A stretch of 64,000 nt of DNA, taken from Anaerocolumna sedimenticola (GTDB lineage: Bacteria; Bacillota; Clostridia; Lachnospirales; Lachnospiraceae). Below the pieces are notes generated by a model. It worked only from the letters and a program-made list of their open reading frames with translations, had not been told where the DNA came from and ran no database searches. Below, in pieces: positions 1 to 8,509 of the stretch (position 1 is its first letter; every line of letters begins with the position of its first letter). The stretch lies in the NCBI RefSeq assembly GCF_009931695.1, contig NZ_CP048000.1, positions 5,350,501-5,414,500 on the forward strand, written 5' to 3'. A program made the translations under genes and the position numbers.

Positions 1-113
1 TTTTCAAGTCCACCATATCGACCAGCAATCGCCTTTGTTGCTCGTGTAGTTAAAATAAGTTCATACTCTTTTCCACCAATATTGATAGCCGCACTTCTCT
101 CATTCTCCATCAT
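1..113 (-). CDS. Phage tail-region protein, N-terminal part only
   Basis: The first 37 codons of a minus-strand gene run off the left edge. It starts at an ATG at 113 (a second ATG follows at once) behind a good AGGAGG box. The N-terminus contains INIGGKEYELILTTRATKAI, a pattern I associate with short proteins coded just after the major tail protein in Firmicutes siphophages. Position suggests a tail assembly chaperone-like role, but this rests on synteny only because the rest of the protein is missing. Confidence 0.55.
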   Translation of the reverse strand, partial: MMENERSAAINIGGKEYELILTTRATKAIAGRYGGLE

Positions 114-121
114 TTTCCCTC

Positions 122-712
122 CTAAGGTTCAGGTGTATATACTGGTTCATAAACTTCCGTAAACCAACCTGTTATAATTGCAGAAGAAACACCTGCATCA
201 CCTTCTGTGACCTCTGCTTTCCATGGATGTTTTCCCATACCATCCAGCTTGTTTCTTCGCATTACCGTCCCTTCAATCGTGGGTGTAGAGAAGGTGATGG
301 TATCTGCTTTTGTTTGTAAGTTGGTTGCTGGTAATCCAAACATCACTTTGTATAGCCAAAAATATCGGTATGTGCCATTGGCCTTTTGAGCACGAAATCC
401 TACCGCGACAGGGGTTCCTACGTTCTCACTTGCTGAGATTAATACTCCGTTGTCGTCTGTAGTCGCACCAGTTAAATCTGCTGCTACAGTTGGGCCAATG
501 TCATCTACACCAAGAGTGAGTGTGCCACTGTTAAAGTCCTTCACGACCTCGGCCGCACCATCATCCGCATACAGGATTGCTTCAACCAACTCCACCGAGA
601 GTTCGGCAGTAATGGCTTTTGCAAGAACTGAAGGTACAGCATAGGTTTCTTCACCATTGATATCTTCAGTTATTTTTGAATAGTACAATCTATCAAGACC
701 GATTGTTGCCAT
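122..712 (-). CDS. Phage major tail protein
   Basis: This 196-residue protein matches the phi13-type major tail tube family. The N-terminus reads MATIGLDRLYYSKITED, and the middle has the features usual for tube subunits: a VGFRAQKANGTYRYFWLYKV stretch and a C-terminal segment on TIEGTVMRR. Such subunits polymerise into the non-contractile tail tube. A GGAGGAG box lies upstream of the ATG. It sits between the tail completion gene and the presumed tail chaperone gene, the canonical order. Family assignment is by recognised sequence style and synteny. Confidence 0.85.
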   Translation of the reverse strand: MATIGLDRLYYSKITEDINGEETYAVPSVLAKAITAELSVELVEAILYADDGAAEVVKDFNSGTLTLGVDDIGPTVAADLTGATTDDNGVLISASENVGTPVAVGFRAQKANGTYRYFWLYKVMFGLPATNLQTKADTITFSTPTIEGTVMRRNKLDGMGKHPWKAEVTEGDAGVSSAIITGWFTEVYEPVYTPEP

Positions 713-715
713 AAG

Positions 716-1057
716 TTACTCCTCCAATCTATAGTTTTTTGCCACATCGATGGCATAATGGTGATATCCGGTATCGTCCTCGTGGCCAATATACCGACGT
801 TCCGTCACAGTGAAGTCTGCATCTAGTAAAGCTTGTGTGAGCTGCCTTTTCCGTTCTAAGTAATTATTTTTTGAGAACAGAGATATCCTAGCTTCCTGCA
901 CATCAAATCCTGGGCGATTATCCGCATGGACTTCGAAGATTTCTGAAAGAGGAAGTATCACAGCATACTCATCCGGCGCTAAACCTGAAAAGACCCCAGT
1001 TTCAACGGGGAGTGGTATAGCAGTAACGAGGGTATTGAGTTCTTCTAAAATATTCAT
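716..1057 (-). CDS. Phage tail completion/terminator-like protein
   Basis: The 113-residue protein starts with MNILEELNTLVTAIPLPVET and is rich in beta-strand-like sequence. Its place between the gp10-like gene and the major tail protein, plus its size, fit the tail completion or tail terminator slot of HK97-like phages. These proteins cap the tail tube at the head end. The start overlaps the preceding gene by 4 bases (ATGA type), which suggests translational coupling. No catalytic motif is present. The name is mostly from position. Confidence 0.6.
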   Translation of the reverse strand: MNILEELNTLVTAIPLPVETGVFSGLAPDEYAVILPLSEIFEVHADNRPGFDVQEARISLFSKNNYLERKRQLTQALLDADFTVTERRYIGHEDDTGYHHYAIDVAKNYRLEE

Positions 1058-1485
1058 ATCTTACTGATCTCCTCCTCTAGCTTGGCTATCATAGCATTCA
1101 TACAAGCCTTTCTAGACGCAGTTCTCGCTGGTTTAAGGAAGGGTTTTGCAGGCTGACCATGCTTTCCGTATTCAATGATACTAGCAATTTTAGCATTACT
1201 TTCTCCATCTGATCGTGGCTCTGCAAAACCAACTTTCACATTGAAGTTGCCGCCTCTATCCTGTTTTGCACCAGAAAGACCCAATGAGGATAGCAGTTCA
1301 CCAGTGCTTCTTGATGAATATTTAGTATCCCTGCCGATTGCTTTACTAAGATTACCTTTGACTTTATCCAGAACCACTTCACCACCAACTTCTAAAACCT
1401 TTGGTAGAATAACATCAGTCTGGTCAGATAACCTGAATACCTTTAAAAGAAATTCCTCCGGCATCTTGATATTTACTCTTGCCAT
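1054..1485 (-). CDS. HK97 gp10-like phage protein
   Basis: The protein (143 residues from the chosen ATG) is small and basic, and ends with the conserved EYGKHGQPAKPFLKPA region. That G-x-PA-xPFLxPA motif is typical of the HK97 gp10 family, which acts in head-tail joining. The ATG at 1485 is preferred over the in-frame GTG at 1494 and ATG at 1491 because GAGGTG lies 6 bases before it. It overlaps neighbours on both sides, so the head-tail joining genes form a coupled block. Confidence 0.8.
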   Translation of the reverse strand: MARVNIKMPEEFLLKVFRLSDQTDVILPKVLEVGGEVVLDKVKGNLSKAIGRDTKYSSRSTGELLSSLGLSGAKQDRGGNFNVKVGFAEPRSDGESNAKIASIIEYGKHGQPAKPFLKPARTASRKACMNAMIAKLEEEISKI

Positions 1486-1490
1486 ATCCA

Positions 1491-1826
1491 TCACCTCACA
1501 GTTGGTTCTATCTTTTCAGCTAAAACCTCAACATACATCCCGCGGCTTCTTACATCCTCTACACTTAAAATTTGATATCTACTGTCATCACAGACTATGG
1601 CCATTTCTGTATTAACCTCAAGTCCAGGGATTTTCCTAAACCGAAATAGGCAAGAGGCAGTAGAAAAAGAAGCCATATTCATCCACCTCTCACTGCCGTG
1701 ACGATCTTCCTTATAAGCACGTACACTAGCGAGTATGTTATCTCCCTTTATAGAAAAGCCTTCCTTATCTTTAATTGGCACGGTGCTAATAATATCAATA
1801 AAGGTATTCATCTTTCCAAAGCTCAT
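1491..1826 (-). CDS. Phage head closure / head-tail adaptor protein
   Basis: This 111-residue protein begins MSFGKMNTFIDI and contains an RFRKIPGLEVNTEMAI segment followed by YQILSVEDVRSRGMYVEV. That is the pattern of the SPP1 gp16 / Phage_H_T_join family that seals the head-tail channel. An upstream in-frame TTG at 1850 exists, but it has no ribosome binding site and would overlap the preceding gene, so the ATG at 1826 is chosen. Function is from family and synteny. Confidence 0.8.
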   Translation of the reverse strand: MSFGKMNTFIDIISTVPIKDKEGFSIKGDNILASVRAYKEDRHGSERWMNMASFSTASCLFRFRKIPGLEVNTEMAIVCDDSRYQILSVEDVRSRGMYVEVLAEKIEPTVR

Positions 1827-1827
1827 G

Positions 1828-2148
1828 CTATACACCCCACTCTCGGTCAAGGCGTAAAAGTAAATTCACTGTGTTCCATACTTGTTGACCCGCCTGTACA
1901 CTATCAGCGAAGAAACCAGCCGTCGAACCATCCCTACTTTCATAGAAATGGCTCGACAGCATTATCACTGCTTGTTCTGTTGTAGGTGGCATGGTATTGG
2001 TTTCATAATAGCCTTCAGAGACATGCTGATAACTCTGGGCATACGACAATGCTGCAGTGATAAAACCAATAAGGAGATCATCATCTTGGTCATGCTTTAG
2101 GATTAAGTTCGCCTTGACCTTAGGCAAGAGATTGTCTGCAACTGCCAT
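1828..2148 (-). CDS. Phage gp6-like head-tail connector
   Basis: This 106-residue mostly helical protein begins MAVADNLLPKVKANLIL and has a DDDLLIGFITAALSYAQSY segment. The spacing of helices and the C-terminal LLLRLDREWGV match the gp6-like connector family (phage QLRG / gp6), which forms a ring under the portal. A GGAGGTTGGTGAT leader precedes the ATG. It lies between the head fibre and head closure genes, as expected. Confidence 0.85.
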   Translation of the reverse strand: MAVADNLLPKVKANLILKHDQDDDLLIGFITAALSYAQSYQHVSEGYYETNTMPPTTEQAVIMLSSHFYESRDGSTAGFFADSVQAGQQVWNTVNLLLRLDREWGV

Positions 2149-2162
2149 ATCACCAACCTCCT

Positions 2163-2375
2163 TTAGTCAGCCTCCATTAGTCCTGCAGCTTTTAATTTGA
2201 CTAGCATGGCATTGAAATCCGTAACCACCCCAGCGACATCAGTGGCTGTGCTGTCCGCTTGATTTTCAGCAATTGGGAGCCCCGTTACTGAAGCTCCCTC
2301 TAAGATTTCTAAAGTTCCACCAATTACTAATTTCTCGCCGCCTTGCTCCATGTAGTTCTTCGTGTTATAACTCAT
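2163..2375 (-). CDS. Head fibre-like phage protein
   Basis: A short 70-residue protein with a GGTLEILEGASVTGL segment followed by a run ending DFNAMLVKLKAAGLMEAD. This arrangement is found in small head fibre-type proteins coded immediately after the major capsid gene in many clostridial phages. It may decorate the capsid. A GGAGGTGCGAT leader precedes its ATG. Function is inferred from family resemblance and from its place directly downstream of the capsid gene. Confidence 0.7.
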   Translation of the reverse strand: MSYNTKNYMEQGGEKLVIGGTLEILEGASVTGLPIAENQADSTATDVAGVVTDFNAMLVKLKAAGLMEAD

Positions 2376-2387
2376 ATCGCACCTCCA

Positions 2388-3581
2388 TTACGCTTTCTGC
2401 TGGAGCACCTTAACAGCCTCTGGTAAGATAAGCTTGCCATCAACACGTTGAGTAGCAATAAATCCTACTTGACCTGTAACGGCAAAGAGTTCATTTAATC
2501 TTTTGAATACTCTTCCTTGACGATCAGCCACCCAGTAATAGCTGAAGTCACCAAATATTACGGTCTTTGCTTCTGCTTCAATAGTAGGCACATATGCAGA
2601 GGTGTAAAGAGGACGGTTTAGAATGGTATCTGGTGTTCCTGCTTGGATGGAAGGTTGCCATAGATACTGTCCGTTTCCGTCTTTCAATTTACGGATGGCT
2701 TTAATCGTAGCATCGTTCATTACAAAAACAGCCTTATTACGATATGGTGCTTTCAGACTGTAGAACAGATCTAGCATTTCGTCCAGATTGATAGCTGTCG
2801 CTCCAGCTGTAGTAACACCAACTTGACCACCACCAGTGGCATTCAGAATACCTGTTGGCTTACCTGTTCCATCACCAACGAAGAAGGCTTCCTCCTCCTT
2901 GTTACCAATACGACGTGCGAACTCTCTTGTAATATAGCTTTCAAGATTAAACACAGAGTCGTTTAGCAATTCCTCAGAAACTTTAATCATGGTTGCCAGT
3001 TTATAAGCACCAATGGATACCTGACCAAAGCTATCATCACTCTCAGGAATTGCTCCTTCTTCATCTACCCAGCTTGCAGTTCCTTTGCTTGCAACAACTG
3101 GGATTTTTCGATCACCGGAAGATGTCGTGATAACATTAGCAAGTCTACGGAAGATATTCTCTTCTTCTAGTGCTTCCACTAAGGTTCGCTCGAATTCATC
3201 AGGTACAAGGTATCCACCCTCAGAATCGGTACCAATCGTCAATGAATTTTTTACATCATAACTAACCTTGTCACGCATAGCGTTCCAGAATGCCTTTTTG
3301 TATTCAGCACTTGCACGGCCGGTCTTTTCCTCTCCCGTTCTTGTTGGCTGATTCATAATAGGGTTACTGGTTGCTTTTGACAGTTCTAGGTCGATAGATG
3401 CTTGACGTTCCAAACGCTCGATTTCCTTACCAAGAGCCACAACGTCTGCTTCCATCTTTTCATAAGTTGCAGTGTCTTCAGCGGATAACAATCCATCACC
3501 GCCACGTTTCGTATCAAGGAATGCTTTTGCTGCATCCCATGCCTTAGCGCGCTTTTCGCGCAATTCAAGAATTTTACTCAT
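2388..3581 (-). CDS. HK97-family major capsid protein
   Basis: This 397-residue protein has a charged, coiled-coil-like N-terminal region of about 70 residues (the scaffold-like delta domain, normally removed by the phage protease), then a linker around residues 75-100 and an HK97-fold capsid domain. Diagnostic pieces are the SLTIGTDSEGGYLVPDEFE segment, the VGDGTGKPTGIL loop and the C-terminal DGKLILPEAVKVLQ. The gene follows the ClpP-like protease with a strong AAAGGAGG site. The whole layout is standard for prohead maturation in HK97-like phages. Confidence 0.95.
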   Translation of the reverse strand: MSKILELREKRAKAWDAAKAFLDTKRGGDGLLSAEDTATYEKMEADVVALGKEIERLERQASIDLELSKATSNPIMNQPTRTGEEKTGRASAEYKKAFWNAMRDKVSYDVKNSLTIGTDSEGGYLVPDEFERTLVEALEEENIFRRLANVITTSSGDRKIPVVASKGTASWVDEEGAIPESDDSFGQVSIGAYKLATMIKVSEELLNDSVFNLESYITREFARRIGNKEEEAFFVGDGTGKPTGILNATGGGQVGVTTAGATAINLDEMLDLFYSLKAPYRNKAVFVMNDATIKAIRKLKDGNGQYLWQPSIQAGTPDTILNRPLYTSAYVPTIEAEAKTVIFGDFSYYWVADRQGRVFKRLNELFAVTGQVGFIATQRVDGKLILPEAVKVLQQKA

Positions 3582-3599
3582 TGTATTTCCTCCTTTAAA

Positions 3600-4301
3600 T
3601 TAGTGAGAAATTAAAGAAAGCCGCTTATCCAGCGACTCGATTGGGGTTCCTATTTTCGGTTTTTGTTTTTTGGGAATTTTCCCAAGAAGCGAGTTATATA
3701 CAGCTGCACGGGAGAATATAAGTCCTTGCCCTGTATCGAGTGGACTTCGCTCTTCATCCTCCGTAAACATAATTTTGTCAGCAAAGCCAAGCTCAATTGC
3801 TTTGTTTGCGTTCATCCATGTTTCTGCATCCATAAGGTGGGAGATTTTAGTTCGGGATAGCCCGGATTTTAGTTCATATGCATTGATGATACTTTCCTTT
3901 ACCTCATCAAGCAGAGCCTTTGCACGGAGCATTTCCTCGCTGTCTCCGATGGCTATGGTCGAAGGATTATGGATCATAAGCATAGATACCGGAGACATAT
4001 ATACATCACCACCAGCCATAGCAATGACCGATGCCGCACTTGCTGCCAGTCCATCAATCTTTACGGTTACACTTCCTACATAATCCATTAGCATGTTATA
4101 GATCTGAGCGGCAGCAAAGACATCCCCACCGGGCGAATTGATCCACACTGTTACATTTCCAGAGCCAGCCATTAATTCATCCTTAAATATCTTAGGTGTT
4201 ACTTCGTCACCCCACCAAGTCTCGTCAGATATTTCTCCGTTAAGGTAAAGAGTACGATCTTCGGTGGCTTCATCTCGCACCCAGTTCCAAAATTTTCTCA
4301 T
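3600..4301 (-). CDS. Head maturation protease, ClpP-related (S14)
   Basis: This 233-residue protein has the ClpP fold signature. It contains VWINSPGGDVFAAAQIYNML, then GLAASAASVIAMAG with the presumed nucleophile Ser, and MLMIHNPS with the presumed catalytic His. An Asp/Glu partner is expected further on. In HK97-type phages it cuts the capsid delta domain and the portal region during prohead maturation. It overlaps the portal gene by 4 bases and is followed at once by the capsid gene. Confidence 0.92.
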   Translation of the reverse strand: MRKFWNWVRDEATEDRTLYLNGEISDETWWGDEVTPKIFKDELMAGSGNVTVWINSPGGDVFAAAQIYNMLMDYVGSVTVKIDGLAASAASVIAMAGGDVYMSPVSMLMIHNPSTIAIGDSEEMLRAKALLDEVKESIINAYELKSGLSRTKISHLMDAETWMNANKAIELGFADKIMFTEDEERSPLDTGQGLIFSRAAVYNSLLGKIPKKQKPKIGTPIESLDKRLSLISH

Positions 4302-5545
4302 TGGCTATTTGCCTCCTTTTCATAAAAATTACCCGCCTGAGAAAGCGGGAGCATATTGCCATTCACAAGATACAAATCACCGCCTTCTTCAGAAGGAATG
4401 CGATTCATATCCTCCAGCTCACGAATATCGTTTGCAGACATCCACCCATTTTGTCTTCCAACTGAATATCCATTCATTCGACTCTGATAGTCACCACGGA
4501 GCAAGCCATCCAGATTAAACTTAATAAATAGTTCTATTTTCTCAGATGGTAATAATAAAGCTTGCTGAAGGCTTTGTTCCCAGCGGACCACCCATGGATC
4601 AAGTGTGTATTTCACAAACTCCAGAGATTGTTGCTCGATGTTTGAGAAGCTGGATTTCTCAAGGTCACCCACCATATGTGGAGGTACACGAAAGATACGA
4701 GCAATCTCATTAATCTGGAACTTCCGTGTCTCAAGAAATTGTGCCTGCTCAGGTGGGATACCTATGGCTTGAAACTTCATGCCTTCTTCCAATACAGCAA
4801 CCTTATGAGCATTTCCACTTCCTTGGTATGCACTGTTCCAGCTATCTTTGACTCGTTGTATATCCTTGATTACACCTGGGTGTTCCAATACTCCGCCGGG
4901 ATTTGCACCATTAGCGAAGAATGCTGCACCATATTCCTCTGTTGCAAGTGACATTCCAATAGCGTTCTTGGCCATTGCTATTGGGCTATAGCCAATAAGT
5001 CCATCAAAACCAAGACCCGGGATGTGTAGAACTTCATCTTTGCGAAGTGTGACATAGCCACCTTTTGGGTTTAAACCACTTTCATCAACATCACGGTAAT
5101 ATGTGTATACTAACTCTCCATTTGATGCTCGGCTAACATCCATTTTGCTTGGTAACAGTGGGTAAAGTGCAATAGTCTGACCACGCCCGTTGCGAACAAC
5201 CTGTGCGTAGGCATTACCCCAAAGTAAAAGATGACTCATAAGTGTTTCTCGAAACACAAATGAAGTCATCTCTGGATTTGGTTCATCATGAAGAAGGTGA
5301 TACAATGGATGGAAAGGTATTCTTTCTTTTCCTCCGTCTGAACGGTATATATATACATGTAATGGAAGTCCTGCTATAGCTTCAGCTAATATTCTTACAC
5401 AAGCATATACCGCCGTTGTCTGCATAGCAGTACGCTCATTAACCGTTTTACCAGCTGTTGTTCCGCCAAACAAAAATGAAAATGAACTTCCTATACGATT
5501 TTGGGGTTTATCTCTTGACCGAAACATTCCTTTTAATAAACTCAT
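4298..5545 (-). CDS. HK97-family phage portal protein
   Basis: This 415-residue protein carries the family's typical segments: the AYACVRILAEAIAGLPLHVY motif near the N-terminus, the NAYAQVVRNGRGQTIALYPL region, and FRVPPHMVGDLEKSSFSNIE in the C-terminal half. The portal is the dodecameric ring through which DNA enters and leaves the head. The ATG at 5545 is preceded by GGAGGTG at 8 bases. A longer in-frame reading from 5575 would overlap the terminase gene and has no better signal. Confidence 0.93.
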   Translation of the reverse strand: MSLLKGMFRSRDKPQNRIGSSFSFLFGGTTAGKTVNERTAMQTTAVYACVRILAEAIAGLPLHVYIYRSDGGKERIPFHPLYHLLHDEPNPEMTSFVFRETLMSHLLLWGNAYAQVVRNGRGQTIALYPLLPSKMDVSRASNGELVYTYYRDVDESGLNPKGGYVTLRKDEVLHIPGLGFDGLIGYSPIAMAKNAIGMSLATEEYGAAFFANGANPGGVLEHPGVIKDIQRVKDSWNSAYQGSGNAHKVAVLEEGMKFQAIGIPPEQAQFLETRKFQINEIARIFRVPPHMVGDLEKSSFSNIEQQSLEFVKYTLDPWVVRWEQSLQQALLLPSEKIELFIKFNLDGLLRGDYQSRMNGYSVGRQNGWMSANDIRELEDMNRIPSEEGGDLYLVNGNMLPLSQAGNFYEKEANSQ

Positions 5546-5564
5546 AAGCATCACCTCCGAATAG

Positions 5565-7172
5565 TTAGAATACAATTAATCCTCGATTATCATAAACAGA
5601 ATTGCTTGCTCCACCAAGCCGTATAGCTCTATCAAGTGCCATAATTGTTGCAACCGCACCATCTATCTTCTCTGTACTCTTCTCTTTGTCTGGCTTGATA
5701 TTCCCAGCAGAATCAGTTCGAATAAATATATTGTCCATCATCCATCGAAGTACCGGGTGCCCTCCGTGAGCAAATTTCCCTTCCAAAGTTAACTTCATCA
5801 ATTCTTTAGTTGGTGGTGACATATCTTTAAATCCTTGACCAAATGGCACCACTGTTAAACCCATTCCTTCAAGGTTTTGTACCATTTGCACTGCTCCCCA
5901 TCGGTCGAAAGCGATTTCTCGAATGTTATACTTCAAACTCAACTCTTCGATAAAGTTTTCAATGTAACCATAATGCACTACATTTCCTTCTGTTGTCTTT
6001 AAGAAACCTTGTTTTTCCCATATATCATAGGGAACATGATCCCTTCTCACTCTTAGGTCGAGATTATCTTCTGGTATCCAAAAATAAGGAAGAATAATAT
6101 ACTTATCATCTTCATACTCTGGTGGAAATACAAGAACAAATGCTGTTATATCCGTTGTTGATGATAAGTCCAATCCACCGTAGCATTGTCTACCTACAAG
6201 ACTGTCAGGGTCTACTGCAAATGAACACTTATCCCATTTTTCCATAGGCATCCAACGTACTGATTGCTTCACCCATTGGTTTAACCGAAGTTGTCTGAAT
6301 AAATTTTCTTCTGCAGGGTTTTGCTTTGCATTTTCACAAGCAATTTGTATCTTTTCAATATCTACAGTAATACCCATTGAGGGGTTGGCTTTCGCCCATA
6401 CCTTCGGATCTGTCCAGTCTTCATCTTCATTGGCACCATAAATGACTGGGTAGAATGTAGGATCAACCTTTCGCCTTTCTAGAATATCCTTTGCTTTTTG
6501 GTGTACTTCATAACATATTGAGTGCGGATCATTGCCCGCAGTAGTAATCAGAAAATATAGTGGTTGCTTTCTTGCATCTCCAGAACCGTGAGTCATAACA
6601 TCGAAAAGCTGCCGGTTTGGCTGAGCGTGTAGCTCATCAAATACTACTCCATGAACATTTAAACCATGCTTTGTATAAGCTTCAGCAGAAAGAACCTGAT
6701 AGGAACTCCCAAGTGGTTTATACACTAATCTCTTTTGAGAAAGTACAGGTTTTATTCTAGCTTTTAACGCCGGACATTGCTCTACCATCTCAACAGCCAC
6801 ATCAAAAACAATGGATGCTTGCTGACGGTCAGAAGCACAGCCATAAACCTCTCCACCATGTTCAAAATCACCGCAAGTAAGCAGTAGTGCTACTGCTGCC
6901 GCAAGTTCTGACTTTCCTTGCTTTTTAGCAATTTCGATATAAGTAGTATTAAATTGACGGTATCCATTCGGCTTTGTTATACCAAATACATCTCGTATAA
7001 TCTGCTCCTGCCAGTCAATCAATTCAAATGGCTGACCATACCACTCTCCTTTAGTGTGTTTTAAACAATTTATAAATGCTACAGCTGTATCAGCTGAATC
7101 CTGATTATAAACCGAACCATCTGCTTTGAAGATGGTCGGCTTGTATGTCTTTAGTTTTCGTATCGCCGCCAC
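5565..7172 (-). CDS. Terminase large subunit
   Basis: This 535-residue packaging motor has an ATPase with a Walker A-like AKKQGKSE at residues 82-89 and Walker B VVFDE at about 176-180. The C-terminal nuclease has an acidic YGGLDLSSTTD near residue 335 and later DRWGA. It pumps and cuts DNA at the portal. The start is uncertain: the GTG at 7172 overlaps the only good GGGGAGG box, and an ATA six bases further in is better spaced. The small subunit lies 4.6 kb upstream, separated by two methyltransferases and small genes. Confidence 0.93.
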   Translation of the reverse strand: MAAIRKLKTYKPTIFKADGSVYNQDSADTAVAFINCLKHTKGEWYGQPFELIDWQEQIIRDVFGITKPNGYRQFNTTYIEIAKKQGKSELAAAVALLLTCGDFEHGGEVYGCASDRQQASIVFDVAVEMVEQCPALKARIKPVLSQKRLVYKPLGSSYQVLSAEAYTKHGLNVHGVVFDELHAQPNRQLFDVMTHGSGDARKQPLYFLITTAGNDPHSICYEVHQKAKDILERRKVDPTFYPVIYGANEDEDWTDPKVWAKANPSMGITVDIEKIQIACENAKQNPAEENLFRQLRLNQWVKQSVRWMPMEKWDKCSFAVDPDSLVGRQCYGGLDLSSTTDITAFVLVFPPEYEDDKYIILPYFWIPEDNLDLRVRRDHVPYDIWEKQGFLKTTEGNVVHYGYIENFIEELSLKYNIREIAFDRWGAVQMVQNLEGMGLTVVPFGQGFKDMSPPTKELMKLTLEGKFAHGGHPVLRWMMDNIFIRTDSAGNIKPDKEKSTEKIDGAVATIMALDRAIRLGGASNSVYDNRGLIVF

Positions 7173-7235
7173 CTCCCCGTGAACACTGAAAAAGGAACCC
7201 TTATACAGAGTTCCTTCTCATAAAAGCTGTCTATT

Positions 7236-7418
7236 TTATTCCATGGTTTCACCCGTAAGAATGAAACGTACATAATCGTCTCTATGATCAGATAGGTAAT
7301 CAATCAGTTCATAGTACCCATCACGCTCTGCAATGTCGATAACAACAGGAATGTTAAACATATTGGTTTCACCTGTATCTCGAATTGCTAGAATTTGATC
7401 CCTAATTTCTTCGGTCAT
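7236..7418 (-). CDS. DUF5049-like small phage protein
   Basis: This 60-residue protein with EIRDQILAIRDTGETNMF near the N-terminus and a C-terminal DYVRFILTGE matches the DUF5049 family, which is common in clostridial prophages next to DUF4314 proteins. The function is unknown. It lies between the DUF4314-like gene and the large terminase, the arrangement usually seen, and probably belongs to the late packaging transcript. Confidence 0.75.
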   Translation of the reverse strand: MTEEIRDQILAIRDTGETNMFNIPVVIDIAERDGYYELIDYLSDHRDDYVRFILTGETME

Positions 7419-7475
7419 TCACCATCCTCCTCTGCTGAAACGCTAATAGTAATCATTTAATATTAAGTCAATACT

Positions 7476-7703
7476 TTAGTCGTCGATTTTCCTACATGAG
7501 TCCTCGCCAAAAACCACTCCTAGAGAACCTCCCCTATCCCATTTCACATGAATGGTACCAATATCATCTACACCGGTAACGGTTCCTTTATCTCCAGTCA
7601 TTAGTTTTGTATAAGGGTCATTCATTTCTATAAGAACTACTCTCGTTCCGGGAATGTAAGAATCCTTCAACCGTTTTAATGTATCTGCTGATATTCCTCT
7701 CAC
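7476..7703 (-). CDS. DUF4314-like small phage protein
   Basis: This 75-residue protein contains YIPGTRVVLIEMND and GDKGTVTGVDDIGTIHVKWD, the SH3-like beta-barrel pattern of the DUF4314 family. Such proteins often sit in phage packaging regions, and their role is not known. It starts with GTG behind GGAGGTGG and overlaps the last base of the upstream gene. The ending DSCRKIDD is typical of the family. Confidence 0.78.
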   Translation of the reverse strand: MRGISADTLKRLKDSYIPGTRVVLIEMNDPYTKLMTGDKGTVTGVDDIGTIHVKWDRGGSLGVVFGEDSCRKIDD

Positions 7704-8392
7704 TATTGTTCCACCTCCTCAAGCTTAGATGGTGTACTTTTAAATGCAGAACTTCCTATTAGCTTTGAAAGTAGAATTTTTCGCAATTTCTTATATTCCG
7801 AACCGATAAAACCAAGGCGAAGAAGGAAGCAACGGAAGGCATATTTTTCATTCTCTACTTCCTTTGCTGTTGCAGTTATTCTCACCTGTGTCTTAGCCAT
7901 CTCACAGATAGCTGTAATAAAATGTGTGTAGGCATTCACTTCATCGGCTTTTGAATCAAAGGGAAACCAAGGAAAGCGAAATCTTTCTTCAGTCTGCTCA
8001 ATCGGAAGGGCTTCAACACCGAGTGCTTTCTTTATAAGAGCTCCTTTGCTTTGAATGAGCTTATCAAGATTTGCTAAAGCAGTGTCAGTAAAGCCTTCCT
8101 TCGGTATCTCAATTGCAAGCATGTCAGAGGCGTTTGTGTTGCCCTGTGTTGCGTTTTCAGACTCTTCAAAGGCAAACCCTCGACCAACAAGTTTATCGAG
8201 CAGTATTTCCACCGTTTCGCTGTCTGTGCGGTCATCAAATATAAGTGTTCCTTCTTTATCCACCGCAAAGCCATCAATATCATAAATGAATGTCGGTGCT
8301 CCTCTATAAACTGGCTTTACTTCAAGGATCTCACCGATTGTAGTAACGAATGCTTTTCGCTCACTCCCTGAACGATTAAATCGTATTTTCAT
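7703..8392 (-). CDS. Conserved phage protein, function unknown
   Basis: A 229-residue protein from the ATG at 8392, which follows AAAGGTGGTATAAGGAAT. The N-terminal 70 residues (MKIRFNRSGSERKAFVTTI, then a predicted beta-hairpin region) are followed by an acidic linker and a helical C-terminal half around FRFPWFPFDSKADEVNAYT. Similar proteins in clostridial phages are often labelled virulence-related, with no proven role. It lies between the cytosine methyltransferase and the DUF4314-like gene. Confidence 0.6.
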   Translation of the reverse strand: MKIRFNRSGSERKAFVTTIGEILEVKPVYRGAPTFIYDIDGFAVDKEGTLIFDDRTDSETVEILLDKLVGRGFAFEESENATQGNTNASDMLAIEIPKEGFTDTALANLDKLIQSKGALIKKALGVEALPIEQTEERFRFPWFPFDSKADEVNAYTHFITAICEMAKTQVRITATAKEVENEKYAFRCFLLRLGFIGSEYKKLRKILLSKLIGSSAFKSTPSKLEEVEQ

Positions 8393-8509
8393 ATTCCTTA
8401 TACCACCTTTCTTTTTGGTAGTGTTATATATCACTCTAAACCAAGTAAATAGCAAGTGGTATGTAGCTTATATTTTACATTCTACTATTTACACAAAGCT
8501 GTAGTTATT

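Noticed and set aside
1175..1615. Long plus-strand open frame opposite the gp10-like and head closure genes
   Set aside because: It lies entirely antisense to two confident phage genes, has no ribosome site and no recognisable domain.
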